From an uncultured Pelagibacteraceae bacterium (GTDB lineage: Bacteria; Pseudomonadota; Alphaproteobacteria; Pelagibacterales; Pelagibacteraceae): 52,360 nucleotides of DNA. Of this stretch, positions 1 through 8,176 are shown piece after piece. Under the pieces are notes generated by a model. That model searched no databases. It worked only from the letters and a program-made list of their open reading frames with translations, and was not told the DNA's origin. The stretch is taken from contig CACNCD010000007.1 in the NCBI GenBank assembly GCA_902618855.1, positions 1 through 52,360 of the forward strand, in the 5' to 3' direction. Within the stretch, counting starts at the first letter, position 1. Each line of letters starts with the position of its first letter. The translations under genes and the position numbers were made by a program.

Positions 1-2
1 CA

Positions 3-731
3 GAAAGATTAGTGAATTGGGCAAGATTAATTAAATCTGAAACTGAAATAGGTTTTATGAAAGGTGCAGCATTAATTTCGCAAAATGCTATGAAGGTTGC
101 AATGGAAACTATTAACCCAGGTGTTAGACAATGCGATGCTGTTGCGGAAATTCAAAAAGCTCTATTTAAAGGAACACCAGAAATAGGTGGAGAATATGCT
201 AGCATTGCCACGCTGTTACCAACTGGAAAAGGTACTTCAGCATCACATTTGACTGCAACAGATAAAAAGTTTGTTCAAGGAGAGGCTACTATAATTGAGT
301 TATCTGGAGTAAATAAAAGGTACCATTCTCCCATGGCAAGAACAGTTCAACTTGGAAAGCCAGAACAAAAGAAAATAGATGCAATGAAAGCTACAAATGA
401 AGCGTTGGATGCAGGTATAGAAGCTACAAAACCAGGAAATACCGCAGATTATGTTGCTCAAAAATTTTGGGGAGTTTTAGATAAATATAAAATTAAAAAA
501 GAGTCGCGAACTGGTTATTCTATTGGAATTGGTTATCCACCTGATTGGGGCGAACATACTTTAAATATTTATAAGGGCGATAAGACAATTTTACAGCCTA
601 ACGTTTGTTTTCACATGATAGCTGTAATGCAATTTGGAGAATGGGGCGTAGAAGCTTCGGAGTCAGTGCGTGTAACAGAGAATGGAAGTGAATTATTCTG
701 CAATTTTTCAAGAGAATTACATATAAAATAA
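3..731 (+). CDS. M24-family hydrolase, DoeA (ectoine hydrolase)-like, C-terminal part (5' end outside window)
   Basis: The reading frame is open from the first complete codon of the window, so the gene begins upstream; the GTG at position 12 is an internal valine. About 242 residues of a creatinase/methionine-aminopeptidase (pita-bread) domain are visible. The segments LVNWARLIKSETE, RYHSPMARTVQLG and GYPPDWGEHTLNIY resemble DoeA/EutD, which hydrolyses ectoine, more than true Xaa-Pro peptidases. The Asp and His metal ligands of metallo-M24 enzymes are not seen at their usual places (ELSGVNKRYHSP instead of a D..N.GY..D pattern), as in metal-independent creatinase-like members. It is followed after 42 bp by potA, so it may be linked to uptake of a nitrogenous solute. 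The family is fairly certain; the substrate is inference. Confidence 0.8.
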   Translation, partial: ERLVNWARLIKSETEIGFMKGAALISQNAMKVAMETINPGVRQCDAVAEIQKALFKGTPEIGGEYASIATLLPTGKGTSASHLTATDKKFVQGEATIIELSGVNKRYHSPMARTVQLGKPEQKKIDAMKATNEALDAGIEATKPGNTADYVAQKFWGVLDKYKIKKESRTGYSIGIGYPPDWGEHTLNIYKGDKTILQPNVCFHMIAVMQFGEWGVEASESVRVTENGSELFCNFSRELHIK

Positions 732-754
732 GAACTTGAAATATATCTCTACAA

Positions 755-768
755 ATGTTTTAAAACAT
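755..768. promoter_or_regulatory. 14-bp perfect palindrome just upstream of potA
   Basis: ATGTTTTAAAACAT is a perfect inverted repeat ending 5 bp before the potA start codon. Its position would suit an operator or a weak hairpin over the ribosome binding site. It shares a TTTAAA centre with the palindrome upstream of potD. In DNA this AT-rich it could be chance. Confidence 0.3.
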
Positions 769-773
769 CCTTT

Positions 774-1862
774 ATGTCCAAAAACTCACAATTTGTTAAA
801 TTTGATAAAGTTGACAAAAGTTATGACGGAAAAGTTTTAGTCGTAAAAGATCTAAATTTAGATATTGCCGAAGGTGAATTTATTACAATGCTTGGACCGT
901 CAGGTTCAGGAAAAACAACTTGCCTAATGATGTTGGCTGGTTTCGAAACACCAACAAATGGAGAAATATATTTAGATAGCAATCCGATTTCAAATATTCC
1001 ACCTCACAAAAGAGGAATAGGAATGGTTTTTCAGAACTATGCATTATTTCCACACATGACTGTTTATGAAAATTTGGCTTTTCCTTTAAGAGTAAGAAAA
1101 GTTTCTAAGGATGATATAGACAAAAAAGTTGATAAAGCTTTATCAATGGTTTCTTTAACAGGTTTTGAAAATAGAATGCCCGGTCAACTATCAGGCGGTC
1201 AACAACAAAGAGTAGCTGTTGCTAGAGCATTAGTTTTCGATCCTGCTGTAGTTTTAATGGATGAACCATTAGGAGCGTTGGATAAAAATTTAAGAGAAAG
1301 TATGCAGTATGAAATTAAACATATACATGAAAGCATTGGCGTTACCGTAGTTTATGTCACTCATGATCAAGGTGAAGCTTTAACTATGTCAAATAGAATT
1401 GCAGTTTTTAATGATGGAAAAGTTCAACAGCTTTCATCTCCTGATAAGTTATATGAAGAGCCAGTTAATTCTTTTGTAGCAGAATTTATTGGAGAAAATA
1501 ATAGATTCGCTGGTCAAGTAACAGAAATTTCTAACAACAAATGTAAAGTTAAACTTGATAGTGGATCAGAAATTCTTGCAAATCCTATTGCAGTCAAATC
1601 AAATGGAGAAAAAACTATGGTATCTTTAAGACCTGAAAGAGCCTTAATAAACTCAAAAGAAAAAATGGAAAATAATTTTAAAGGAAAAATAGAGGAAGTG
1701 ATTTACCATGGAGATCACACTAGAGTAAGACTTGACTTATTAGGAAATAAAGAATTTATTTTAAAAGTACCAAATAGTTCAGCTAATATGGAAATTAAAT
1801 TAGGTAATCAAATCAATGTTAGTTGGAACAGCTTTGATGCTAGAGCTTTAGACCCAAAATAA
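774..1862 (+). CDS. potA: Spermidine/putrescine-type ABC transporter ATP-binding protein PotA
   Basis: This 362-residue ABC ATPase would energise the PotBC permease encoded downstream. Walker A is GPSGSGKTT near residue 42, the ABC signature is LSGGQQQR near 139, and Walker B is VVLMDEP followed by the D-loop and the switch histidine in VTHDQ. The C-terminal 110 or so residues fit a TOBE_2 domain, typical of the polyamine/spermidine and iron importer class. It is the first complete gene of a potA-potD-potB-potC set. The ATPase subfamily is clear; the transported substrate (polyamine or another cationic or amino compound) is inferred from family. Confidence 0.93.
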   Translation: MSKNSQFVKFDKVDKSYDGKVLVVKDLNLDIAEGEFITMLGPSGSGKTTCLMMLAGFETPTNGEIYLDSNPISNIPPHKRGIGMVFQNYALFPHMTVYENLAFPLRVRKVSKDDIDKKVDKALSMVSLTGFENRMPGQLSGGQQQRVAVARALVFDPAVVLMDEPLGALDKNLRESMQYEIKHIHESIGVTVVYVTHDQGEALTMSNRIAVFNDGKVQQLSSPDKLYEEPVNSFVAEFIGENNRFAGQVTEISNNKCKVKLDSGSEILANPIAVKSNGEKTMVSLRPERALINSKEKMENNFKGKIEEVIYHGDHTRVRLDLLGNKEFILKVPNSSANMEIKLGNQINVSWNSFDARALDPK

Positions 1863-1925
1863 TCTAAAATACAATTGTCCCTGGAAAAATTACTAAAATA
1901 TAGCTTTATTCGTCTAAATGCCGTG

Positions 1926-1984
1926 TTGACTCCTATATTATATCTTGCTGTAATCCTGTTTTTAAAAAAACGTTTAAACGGAGG
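1926..1984 (+). promoter_or_regulatory. Candidate potD promoter, CGTTTAAACG palindrome and strong Shine-Dalgarno
   Basis: TTGACT (1926-1931) and TGTAAT (1949-1954) are separated by 17 bp and match the sigma-70 consensus well. They lie in the 126-bp potA-potD gap. A start near 1961 would give a leader of about 28 nt containing the perfect palindrome CGTTTAAACG (1971-1980), which runs directly into GGAGG (1980-1984), 4 nt before the ATG. The layout suggests separate, strong and possibly repressible expression of the binding protein. The promoter is predicted from sequence only. Confidence 0.5.
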
Positions 1985-1988
1985 ATAA

Positions 1989-3104
1989 ATGAAAAAATTA
2001 AGTAAACTATTACTTACTCTATCTTTTGCTCTTTCTATAACTTCATCAGCATTTGCAGTAACTGTTGCATCTTGGGGTGGAGCTTATACAGAGTCTCAAA
2101 AGTTAGGATACGGTGATCCTACTGCTAAAAAACTTGGTGTAGAAATAAACTGGGTTGATTATTCAGGTGGATTATCTGAAATTAAAGCACAGAAAGAAGC
2201 TGGCGCAATTGTATGGGATATAATTGACGTTTTTGCAATGGATACTATTACTGGATGTGACGAAGGTTTATTTGTTGAATTCGATTTTGACAAAGACTTT
2301 CCAGCAGCTCCAGACGGAACTCCAGCAAGTAAAGACTTCTTTACAAGCATGCCGTCAAAATGTGCTGTAGGAAATATTTTATATTCTTGGAACTACGCTT
2401 ACAATACAAACAATGTAAAAGGTACTCCAAAAACTATAAAAGATTTTTTTAACACAAAAAAATTCCCTGGAAAAAGAGCTATCTATAAAAGCGCTTTAAC
2501 AAATTTAGAAATCGCTTTAGCAGCAGATGGAATTAAACCAGGAAAAGGTGGTGCTAAAATTTATAAAGCTCTAGAAACTGAAAAAGGTGTTCAAAGAGCA
2601 ATGGATAAAATCAAAAAACTTTGTACAGATCCAAAAGGTGGATGTGTATTTTGGTCAGCAGGTGCTCAACCACCAGAATTATTAATGAGTGGTGAAGTTG
2701 TAATGGCAACTGGTTGGAACGGAAGATTCTTCAACGCAACAGTTGGTGAAGGCGCTCCAATTAAACAAGTATGGGACGGTCAAGGTCTTGACTATGAATA
2801 TTTTGTACTTGTTAAAGGTGGTCCAGATGAAGCAAATGCAAAAAAAGCATTAGCTGAAATGACTAGTACTGAAGGTTTAGCAGGAAGTGCTAAGTATATT
2901 GCTTACGCACCTTGGAGAAAATCTTCAATAGAAGTTATGGCAAAAGGTGAGCCGTGGTATAAAGATGGTAAAACAAACATGGTACCTCATATGCCAACAG
3001 CTCCTGAGAACACTAAAAATTACTTCTTAGTTGATCCAATTTTCTGGGCAGACAATGGCACAGAGCTTGGTGAGAAATGGGAAGCAATGAAAGCTGGTCT
3101 ATAA
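1989..3104 (+). CDS. potD: Polyamine-type ABC transporter substrate-binding protein PotD
   Basis: This 371-residue periplasmic binding protein starts with a classic signal peptide (MKKLSKLLLTLSFALSITSS, cleavage after AFA) followed by VTVASWGGAYTESQ, the usual mature N terminus of the PotD/PotF class. Its role is to capture the solute and deliver it to PotB-PotC. It has its own good promoter and Shine-Dalgarno upstream and a strong terminator downstream, so it is probably made in excess of the permease. Codon use looks the same as in its neighbours. Ligand specificity cannot be read from sequence alone. Confidence 0.93.
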   Translation: MKKLSKLLLTLSFALSITSSAFAVTVASWGGAYTESQKLGYGDPTAKKLGVEINWVDYSGGLSEIKAQKEAGAIVWDIIDVFAMDTITGCDEGLFVEFDFDKDFPAAPDGTPASKDFFTSMPSKCAVGNILYSWNYAYNTNNVKGTPKTIKDFFNTKKFPGKRAIYKSALTNLEIALAADGIKPGKGGAKIYKALETEKGVQRAMDKIKKLCTDPKGGCVFWSAGAQPPELLMSGEVVMATGWNGRFFNATVGEGAPIKQVWDGQGLDYEYFVLVKGGPDEANAKKALAEMTSTEGLAGSAKYIAYAPWRKSSIEVMAKGEPWYKDGKTNMVPHMPTAPENTKNYFLVDPIFWADNGTELGEKWEAMKAGL

Positions 3105-3142
3105 TTTTAAGTTTTAAAGATTAGAATTATATATTATATTTA

Positions 3143-3170
3143 GGGCGGTTATTTATAACCGCCCTTTTTT
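3143..3170 (+). terminator. Strong intrinsic terminator between potD and potB
   Basis: GGGCGGTTA (3143-3151) pairs perfectly with TAACCGCCC (3156-3164) around a TTTA loop and is followed by six T residues (3165-3170). The 9-bp GC-rich stem stands out in this AT-rich DNA. It ends 4 bp before the potB start codon and probably acts as a partial terminator/attenuator that keeps permease levels below PotD. It is the only convincing intrinsic terminator I see in the window. Confidence 0.93.
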
Positions 3171-3174
3171 ATTT

Positions 3175-4428
3175 ATGAGCAGCGAAACAAAAAAAATTTT
3201 AACTACAGATGGAATTCCTCTTGAGGAAAGTCTAAAAAAAGCAGAAAAAAAAAATAAATTAAAAGCTTTTTTATTAGTTTGTCCATTATTACTTTTTTTA
3301 ATTATTACATATGTATTTCCTATCGGCGATATGCTTTTCAGAAGTATTGATGACCGTATGGTAACCGATATGCTTCCTAAAACTTATAAAGCTATGGAAA
3401 AGTGGGATGGTAAAGATTTGCCTGATGAAGAGGTTTTTAAGGCATTCTATTTAGATTATAAAAAACTAGTTGAAGAAAAAACTTTTGGAAAATTAGCCAC
3501 TCAACTTAATTATGAAAAAAATGGTTTTAAAAGTATTCTTAAAAAATTAAAAAGAAAAATGAAAAAATTTGAAGAAGGAAATTATAAAGAGCAAATAATG
3601 GGTGTACACAAAAGATGGGCGAACGTTGAGTATTGGAGAGCTCTGAAAAGAAGAGCGCCCGCATATAGTTATTCTAAATATTTAAAAGGTGTTGATATGT
3701 ATGAAAATGAAGACGGCAAGATTGTTCAAGTTCCTGAAGATAGAAGAGTTCATAAAATATTATGGGTCAGAACTGTAGAAGTCGCTTTTTTTGTAACTGT
3801 TTTATGTTTTTTAATGGCTTATCCAATTGCACACCTGCTAGCAACTCTTCCAATGAAATATAGTAATCTATTAATGATTTGTGTATTACTTCCTTTTTGG
3901 ACATCATTACTTGTTAGAACAGCAAGCTGGATGATCTTGCTACAACAACAAGGTATTGTTAATGATTTTTTCGTTTGGATTGGATTGGTTAGTGACGAAA
4001 ATAGACCTGAGATGATGTATAATAAGACAGGTACTTATGTTGCAATGACGCAAATTTTATTACCTTTTATGGTACTTCCTTTATACAGTGTAATGAAAAC
4101 TATATCTCCTAGCTTAATGAGAGCTGGGAAGTCTTTGGGAGGAACACCTTTTGTGGCATTTTGGAAAGTTTACTTTCCATTAACCATCCCTGGTATTGGG
4201 GCTGGATGTCTTTTAGTGTTTATACTTGCAATAGGGTATTATATTACACCTGCTCTAGTAGGTGGAGCGTCCGGAACTTTGATTAGTAACCAAATAGCTT
4301 TCCATATGAAGAGTACTCTTGATTGGAGTTTTGCTTCCGCAATGGGACTAATGTTATTAACTGGAGTGCTAGCAATTTATTGGGTTTATAACAAATTGGT
4401 TGGAGTAGATAATATTAAATTAGGATAA
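3175..4428 (+). CDS. potB: Polyamine-type ABC transporter permease PotB, with long first loop
   Basis: This is a 417-residue inner-membrane permease subunit. A first membrane helix lies at about residues 31-50, followed by a hydrophilic, Lys/Glu-rich stretch of about 145 residues (51-195) and then the usual permease core. The EAA-type coupling segment (SLGGTPFVAFWKVYFPLTIP) sits near residue 320. E. coli PotB is about 285 residues long, so the extra length comes from this loop. The start codon lies only 4 bp after the terminator T-run, with no Shine-Dalgarno outside the hairpin; no later in-frame Met would keep helix 1. It is followed by potC after 2 bp. Confidence 0.9.
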   Translation: MSSETKKILTTDGIPLEESLKKAEKKNKLKAFLLVCPLLLFLIITYVFPIGDMLFRSIDDRMVTDMLPKTYKAMEKWDGKDLPDEEVFKAFYLDYKKLVEEKTFGKLATQLNYEKNGFKSILKKLKRKMKKFEEGNYKEQIMGVHKRWANVEYWRALKRRAPAYSYSKYLKGVDMYENEDGKIVQVPEDRRVHKILWVRTVEVAFFVTVLCFLMAYPIAHLLATLPMKYSNLLMICVLLPFWTSLLVRTASWMILLQQQGIVNDFFVWIGLVSDENRPEMMYNKTGTYVAMTQILLPFMVLPLYSVMKTISPSLMRAGKSLGGTPFVAFWKVYFPLTIPGIGAGCLLVFILAIGYYITPALVGGASGTLISNQIAFHMKSTLDWSFASAMGLMLLTGVLAIYWVYNKLVGVDNIKLG

Positions 4429-4430
4429 AT

Positions 4431-5285
4431 ATGGCATTACCCAAATATACAGAACCGCATTATAGAATATGGCATTATTTTTATTTGTTTATTTGTAGTT
4501 GTGTATTTTTCTTTTTAATAGCACCTTTATTTGTAATATTTCCACTATCATTTAACGCAGAAGAATTTTTAGTTTTTTCAGACGGGATGAAGCGGCTTGA
4601 CCCAGATGCATTTTCTTTAAGATGGTACAAAGACATGATTTACGGAACAAAAAATCCTTGGGGCTTAGCTGCGAAAAATAGTTTTATAATAGCTTTATTT
4701 GCAACTCTTGGATCAGTTATATTGGGTACTGTTGCAGCCTTAGGTTTAAGCAGCAGACATATGCCATATAAAGGAATTATTATGGCAGCTTTAATATCAC
4801 CAATGATAGTTCCACTTATTATTTCTGGTGTTGCAATTTTCTTTTTTATGGCAAAAGTTGGTTTAGCAGCCACTCACACAGGAATAGTGCTTGCACATAT
4901 AGTTTTAGGAACCCCATTTGTTGTTATCACTGTAACTGCAACTTTATCAGGATTTGACCATAGCGTCACAAGAGCGGCCGCAAGTCTTGGTAGCGATCCA
5001 GTCAATACATTTATGAAAATAACCTTACCTCTAATTTTACCAGGTGTAATATCTGGAGGCCTTTTTGCTTTTGTTACATCATTTGATGAAGTTGTTGTTG
5101 TTTTATTTCTAGCAGGACTAGATAACACAACAATACCAATTCAAATGTGGACAGGATTAAGAGAACAATTAAGTCCTACAATACTTGCAGTTGCAACCTG
5201 TTTGATTATTCTTTCAACATTAATACTTGTTACGGCAGAACTTTTAAGAAGAAGATCTGAACGAATAAGAGGTATTAATAGATAA
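4431..5285 (+). CDS. potC: Polyamine-type ABC transporter permease PotC
   Basis: This is a 284-residue inner-membrane permease with about six helices and the normal length of PotC. The EAA-type segment AAASLGSDPVNTFMKITLPL and the following LPGVISGGLFAFVTSFDE are characteristic of this subunit. It pairs with PotB to form the membrane channel and is translationally close to it (2-bp gap). It completes the potA-D-B-C set. A 21-bp gap leads to the next gene, which may be co-transcribed. Confidence 0.92.
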   Translation: MALPKYTEPHYRIWHYFYLFICSCVFFFLIAPLFVIFPLSFNAEEFLVFSDGMKRLDPDAFSLRWYKDMIYGTKNPWGLAAKNSFIIALFATLGSVILGTVAALGLSSRHMPYKGIIMAALISPMIVPLIISGVAIFFFMAKVGLAATHTGIVLAHIVLGTPFVVITVTATLSGFDHSVTRAAASLGSDPVNTFMKITLPLILPGVISGGLFAFVTSFDEVVVVLFLAGLDNTTIPIQMWTGLREQLSPTILAVATCLIILSTLILVTAELLRRRSERIRGINR

Positions 5286-5306
5286 TAATTTTCATTTTTT
5301 TAAATT

Positions 5307-7529
5307 ATGAACATAAAAAAAGTAGTAATAATTGGATCAGGTACAATGGGCAGTGGTATCGCTGCTCATTTATGTAATGCTAAAATTCCAGTTACATTAT
5401 TGGATTTAACTACAGATATAAGCACACAAGCTAGAGATAGAATATATAAATCTAGACCTCCATTGCTTATAGATAAAAATAAAATAAATAATATAAAAGT
5501 TGGAAATATAAATGATGATTTTGATGCTGTTAAAGATGCTGACTGGGTAGTAGAAGCTGTTGTAGAAAGGATAGATATCAAACACAACATTTACGAAAAA
5601 ATTTTTAAATCAAGAAAACCAGGTGCTATAGTTTCTTCAAACACATCGTCAATTCCAATAAAAATTTTATCAGAGAAATTAACAAAAGATGAAAAAAAAG
5701 ATTTTTGTATAACACATTTTTTTAATCCTGTTCGTTATATGGGATTGTTAGAAATTGTTAAAAATGAAAATAATGATCTAGATAAAATAAATTCATTGAA
5801 GAAATTTTGTGAAGATGAGTTAGGAAAAGGGGCTATAGTTTGCAACGATACTCCTGGTTTTTTAGGAAATAGAATAGGTGTTTTTGCTATGCAGGTAGCT
5901 ATGACCGAAGCATTTCGAATGAAATTATCTATTGAAGAAGCAGATGCAGTTTTTGGAAGACCAATGGGAATTCCAAAAACTGGAGTTTTTGGTCTTTATG
6001 ATTTAATAGGAATTGATTTAATGGCCGATGTTTTAAAAAGTTTTATAAAAGAACTTCCAAAAAACGATCCCTTTCAAGAAGTTGCTAAGGAAATACCACT
6101 AATTACCAAGTTAATTGAAACAGGGTACACAGGTAGAAAAGGTAAAGGTGGTTTTTACAGAATGAACAAGACAGATAATAAAAAAATTTTAGAAGCAATT
6201 AATCTTGAAACAGAGGAATATTCCTCAACTAAGAAAATTGATCTTGGCATTGATACTGTGAACTTAAATTTACTTATTAGCAGAAAAGACAAATATGGCG
6301 AATACGCATGGTCGGTAATTTCTAAAATAATTAAGTACGCCTCTTCTTTAGTTCCAGGTATTACAGATAAATTTAATGATATTGATGAAGCGATGAGGTT
6401 AGGCTTTAACTGGGCAATGGGACCATTTGAAATGCTAAAATCTATAGGAGTTAAAAACTTTTTCGAACGTATTGATAGTTTTGAAAACAATAAATTTTTG
6501 GAAAAATTAAATCAAAATAAAGATGAAAACTTTTATGGTGAAAGACAAAAGTATACAAATATAGAAACTCTGGGGAAAGTTAAACCAAAAGCAATCAAAA
6601 TAGATAAGAATAAATCTGCTGACATATATAGATTTAAAGATTTTAATATTGTTGAATTTACTACAAAAGCATGTGCTTTAGATTATGATTCAATGGATGC
6701 TTTAAAAAATGCAACAGACAAACCTTTAATTATTATGAACGAAAGTATGCAGTTTTCAGCAGGAGTTAATTTAACCTATACGATGAACTTTGCAGACAAA
6801 GGAGATTTTAAATCTATTGAAAAGTTTATTAAATATTTTCAAGATACGTGTAAACATTTAAAATATTCAAAGTACCCAGTAATTTCAGCACCATCAGGTT
6901 TAGTTTTGGGTGGAGGAGAGGAGGTTGCGATTCAATCAAATTTTGTTGTGGCGCATACTAACATAGTAATGGGACTTGTAGAAACAGGAGTTGGTTTAGT
7001 ACCAGCAGGTGGTGGATGTAAAGAGGTTTTATGGAGATGGTCGCAAACAGAAGAAGCAAAAAAAGATCCAGATTATGCACCTTTAAAAGTTTTTAATATT
7101 ATAGGGTACGCAACAACAGCAACCTCGACTGTGGAAGCCGAACCATTAAAGTTTATAAAACCCGAGGATAAAAAAGTAATGAATAGAAATAGTTTATTTG
7201 AGGTATCAAAAAAATTAATTGAGGATAATAAAAATTTTACTCCACCTAAAGAATGTACATTTAATTTATCTGGAAAACCCCTAAAAGATAAAATGGTTAA
7301 AATTTTAGAAAAACTTTATAATGAAAAAGTTATATTAGATCATGGAATGGTAGTTGGAGAAGAGCTAGCAAATGTTCTAAGTGGAGGAAACACATCGATT
7401 GACAAAACTCTATCAGAGGATGATCTTTATAGATTAGAGCTAGAATCTTTTATGAAATTAATAGAAAATAAAAATACCCAAGATAGAATAAAACATACAC
7501 TTGCGACTGGAAAACCACTAGTAAACTAA
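5307..7529 (+). CDS. 3-hydroxyacyl-CoA dehydrogenase / enoyl-CoA hydratase fusion (HADH first)
   Basis: This 740-residue bifunctional beta-oxidation-type enzyme would hydrate enoyl-CoA and oxidise 3-hydroxyacyl-CoA with NAD. The N terminus holds a Rossmann motif (IGSGTMGSGIAAHLC), followed by the HADH core (SSNTSSIPI, THFFNPVRYMGLLEIV) and a second HADH C-terminal repeat near residues 330-400. A crotonase domain lies at about 440-600 (FSAGVNL oxyanion region, LGGGEEVAI, GLVETGVGLVPAGGG with the catalytic Glu). Domain order is the reverse of E. coli FadB/FadJ and like the FadN type. No thiolase lies beside it here. The start is placed by the Rossmann motif. Its stop is 1 bp from the stop of the converging cyclophilin gene. 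Confidence 0.88.
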   Translation: MNIKKVVIIGSGTMGSGIAAHLCNAKIPVTLLDLTTDISTQARDRIYKSRPPLLIDKNKINNIKVGNINDDFDAVKDADWVVEAVVERIDIKHNIYEKIFKSRKPGAIVSSNTSSIPIKILSEKLTKDEKKDFCITHFFNPVRYMGLLEIVKNENNDLDKINSLKKFCEDELGKGAIVCNDTPGFLGNRIGVFAMQVAMTEAFRMKLSIEEADAVFGRPMGIPKTGVFGLYDLIGIDLMADVLKSFIKELPKNDPFQEVAKEIPLITKLIETGYTGRKGKGGFYRMNKTDNKKILEAINLETEEYSSTKKIDLGIDTVNLNLLISRKDKYGEYAWSVISKIIKYASSLVPGITDKFNDIDEAMRLGFNWAMGPFEMLKSIGVKNFFERIDSFENNKFLEKLNQNKDENFYGERQKYTNIETLGKVKPKAIKIDKNKSADIYRFKDFNIVEFTTKACALDYDSMDALKNATDKPLIIMNESMQFSAGVNLTYTMNFADKGDFKSIEKFIKYFQDTCKHLKYSKYPVISAPSGLVLGGGEEVAIQSNFVVAHTNIVMGLVETGVGLVPAGGGCKEVLWRWSQTEEAKKDPDYAPLKVFNIIGYATTATSTVEAEPLKFIKPEDKKVMNRNSLFEVSKKLIEDNKNFTPPKECTFNLSGKPLKDKMVKILEKLYNEKVILDHGMVVGEELANVLSGGNTSIDKTLSEDDLYRLELESFMKLIENKNTQDRIKHTLATGKPLVN

Positions 7530-7530
7530 A

Positions 7531-8175
7531 TTATTTTAATAATTTAAAAGTATTAATAAAATCTGGTCTCAAGACATATTCAACTTTTTCATCAAATTTA
7601 ATTTTTCTCAAAATATCTAATCCAAAGATCACCTTTCCAACAGGGGAATATTCACCTTGATAAAGAGGTGCATCAACCAACAAAATAAAAAATTGACTGT
7701 CCTCAGTATTTTTTTGATTAGTTCTTGCAAGTGCAACAGTTCCAGCGGTAAATTCAAATGGATAATTTAACTCAGAATTAATTGATCCATAGCCGGATTT
7801 ACCACTCCCTATATAAGAATAGTTTAAGTTATTTTTTTTGCCAAATTCTAAATCACCCGCCTGAACAAGAGTATTTTTAATTACTCTATGAAACGCTACA
7901 TTGTTATATTCTCCCTTTTTGATTAAAAATTTAAATCTTTCAACAGATTTCGGAGCTACATTGGGATAGAGTTCAATTATAACATTCCCACAAGGTGCAT
8001 TTAATACTGCTATGTTTTCTCTATTTTTAAATTCTAATTTTTCTGGATTATATTGTTCAACAAATAAACATTTATTTTTTATTAAAAAAAAAGATACAAC
8101 AGAACTTATCCCTAAAAAAATAACAAAAATAAGAAGTACCTTTTCTGAAAAACTTTGTTTTATTTTTTTTTTCAT
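7531..8175 (-). CDS. Membrane-anchored cyclophilin-type peptidyl-prolyl isomerase
   Basis: This 214-residue protein has an N-terminal hydrophobic anchor (residues about 12-32) and a cyclophilin domain with FHRVI, VQAGD and EDSQFFILL, the usual active-site segments. It would catalyse prolyl isomerisation of proteins outside the inner membrane. It is the last gene of the formate-dehydrogenase-side transcript, 1 bp after the HExxH gene. The catalytic Arg of FHRVI is present. Family assignment is firm; a specific client is unknown. Confidence 0.88.
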   Translation of the reverse strand: MKKKIKQSFSEKVLLIFVIFLGISSVVSFFLIKNKCLFVEQYNPEKLEFKNRENIAVLNAPCGNVIIELYPNVAPKSVERFKFLIKKGEYNNVAFHRVIKNTLVQAGDLEFGKKNNLNYSYIGSGKSGYGSINSELNYPFEFTAGTVALARTNQKNTEDSQFFILLVDAPLYQGEYSPVGKVIFGLDILRKIKFDEKVEYVLRPDFINTFKLLK

Positions 8176-8176
8176 T

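Noticed and set aside
12..14. GTG as a start of the first gene
   Set aside because: The frame is open upstream and the preceding codons (E-R-L) fit the conserved LVNW context; the gene is cut by the window edge.
1863..1988. Riboswitch or small RNA in the potA-potD gap
   Set aside because: No convincing paired structure apart from the short palindrome; the gap is better explained by a promoter.
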